Below the pieces are notes generated by a model. It made no database searches. It worked only from the letters and a program-made list of their open reading frames with translations, and was not told the origin of the DNA. From Bacteroidales bacterium (GTDB lineage Bacteria > Bacteroidota > Bacteroidia > Bacteroidales > UBA3663), in NCBI GenBank assembly GCA_016293065.1, contig JAEDEY010000091.1, forward strand, positions 1 to 7,631: a stretch of 7,631 nucleotides of DNA, in the 5' to 3' direction. How positions within the stretch are numbered: position 1 is the stretch's first letter; every line of letters starts with the position of its first letter. Shown here in pieces: positions 7,182 to 7,631 of the stretch. The position numbers and the translations under genes were made by a program.

Positions 7182-7213
7182 CAAAGATAGCAACAATCTG
7201 GCTATACAACAAG
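7182..7213 (-). promoter_or_regulatory. Bacteroidota-type sigma promoter for the GH2 gene
   Basis: On the minus strand CTTG (7213-7210, three of four bases matching TTTG) is followed after 20 nt by TATCTTTG (7189-7182), a full TAnnTTTG match. Transcription would begin near 7175, giving an AT-rich leader of about 28 nt with no Shine-Dalgarno site before the ATG at 7146. Having its own promoter after the rnf terminator makes the GH2 gene an independent unit. Confidence 0.62.
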
Positions 7214-7249
7214 AAAGTGATAGGCAGACGACAAACACATATCAAGAAA

Positions 7250-7276
7250 AGCAAAGATTTAGCAAAAATAAGCAAA
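7250..7276. repeat. Three AGCAAA direct repeats at 10-11-nt spacing
   Basis: AGCAAA occurs at 7250-7255, 7261-7266 and 7271-7276, so successive copies are about one DNA helical turn apart. They lie 37 nt and more upstream of the GH2 -33 element and just downstream of the rnf terminator. The arrangement could bind a regulator on one face of the helix. The second copy also contains a TATTTTTG -7-like element on the minus strand, but no TTTG lies at the right spacing. In such A-rich sequence, chance is a real alternative. Confidence 0.3.
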
Positions 7277-7304
7277 GTAAACAATGCACATAATTACAAA
7301 ACAC

Positions 7305-7338
7305 AAAAAAGGCAGCACCGACCAATGCCAGTGCTGCC
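7305..7338 (-). terminator. Intrinsic terminator after rnfA
   Basis: On the minus strand GGCAGCAC (7338-7331) pairs perfectly with GTGCTGCC (7318-7311) around a 12-nt loop and is followed by six T residues (7310-7305) and a further T-rich stretch. It lies 29 nt after the rnfA stop codon and would end the rnf transcript before the GH2 promoter. Confidence 0.87.
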
Positions 7339-7367
7339 AACTGAGTCATTATTGATAAATGCCGCTA

Positions 7368-7631
7368 TTAAGCAATTCCTGAGAAGCCCATGAATGCCAT
7401 TGCGAGAAGACCTGCAGTGATGAGGGCTATTGGAGTGCCCTGCATACCCTTAGGTACATTTGAGATGGCAAGCTGCTCGCGGATACCTGCAAAGAGCACC
7501 ATAGCAAGGGTGAAGCCAAGAGCTGTTGCAACGGCATAGACAACCGACTGAAGAAGGTCGTAGTTGAAGTTGATGACGTTGATGGCAACACCGAGGATGG
7601 TACAGTTGGTGGTGATCAGAGGAAGGAACAC
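7368..7631 (-). CDS. rnfA: Rnf complex subunit RnfA (RsxA), C-terminal part (partial)
   Basis: The last 87 residues of an integral membrane subunit that enters from the right edge; full-length RnfA is about 190 residues. The Rnf complex couples electron flow between ferredoxin and NAD to ion transport across the inner membrane. The fragment begins FLPLITTNCTILGVA, the conserved membrane segment carrying the TTNC cysteine, then shows VVYAVATALGFTLAMVLFAGIRE and ends in IALITAGLLAMAFMGFSGIA. Recalled E. coli RnfA shares TTNC, MVLFA-IRE and the AIALITAGL...AFMGFSG ending, whereas the paralogue NqrE has TVNC and a divergent middle, so RnfA is preferred. The first in-window codon, GTG, is an internal valine and not a start. 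A terminator right after it suggests rnfA is the last gene of the rnf operon, as is common in the order B-C-D-G-E-A. Confidence 0.9.
   Translation of the reverse strand: MFLPLITTNCTILGVAINVINFNYDLLQSVVYAVATALGFTLAMVLFAGIREQLAISNVPKGMQGTPIALITAGLLAMAFMGFSGIA

Noticed and set aside
7368..7631. NqrE instead of RnfA
   Set aside because: The TTNC, MVLFAGIRE and AFMGFSG segments fit recalled RnfA sequences better than NqrE, which differs in the middle of this region.
1..7631. Defence island, mobile element, CRISPR array or novel multi-gene system
   Set aside because: There are no repeat-spacer arrays, transposase, integrase, toxin-antitoxin or phage genes, and every long gene belongs to a known housekeeping or metabolic family.

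Overview
The window looks like chromosomal DNA from a Bacteroidota bacterium, most likely order Bacteroidales (Prevotella/Bacteroides-like). Three intergenic promoters fit the phylum-specific pattern (TTTG or a near match at -33, exactly 20 nt, TAnnTTTG at -7). Start codons are preceded by AT-rich leaders rather than strong Shine-Dalgarno sites. The gene content (Bacteroidota-type AddB nuclease, dipeptide epimerase, secreted GH2 enzyme, Rnf complex) agrees. No rRNA, tRNA, CRISPR array, insertion sequence or phage gene was seen.

Layout. (1) Positions 1-1185, minus strand: the N-terminal 395 residues of an AddB-like PD-(D/E)XK recombination nuclease running off the left edge. (2) 1186-1365: a divergent control region with one promoter facing each way, then an ~74-nt leader for the rightward genes that holds a possible 16-codon leader peptide. 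(3) 1366-4570, plus strand: a probable three-gene operon of dipeptide epimerase, MscS channel and M18 aminopeptidase. The last two genes overlap by ATGA. A strong intrinsic terminator follows at 4604-4633. (4) 4693-7146, minus strand: a complete secreted GH2 glycoside hydrolase (beta-galactosidase-like), convergent with the operon and carrying its own promoter. (5) 7368-7631, minus strand: the C-terminal 87 residues of RnfA, followed by the terminator that ends the rnf transcript before the GH2 promoter.

How the genes work together. The epimerase and the aminopeptidase both act on small peptides in the cytoplasm, so the operon plausibly serves peptide salvage, perhaps of murein peptides. The MscS channel between them would protect against osmotic downshock. 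This coupling is inferred from gene order only. The AddB-like, GH2 and Rnf genes are separate transcription units with unrelated roles: DNA repair, periplasmic glycan breakdown and ion-coupled electron transfer.

I see no convincing undescribed multi-gene system. The most unusual details are the lipoprotein-signal-like leader ORF that overlaps the epimerase start, the methionine-for-leucine replacements in the MscS gate, and a helically phased AGCAAA repeat upstream of the GH2 promoter.
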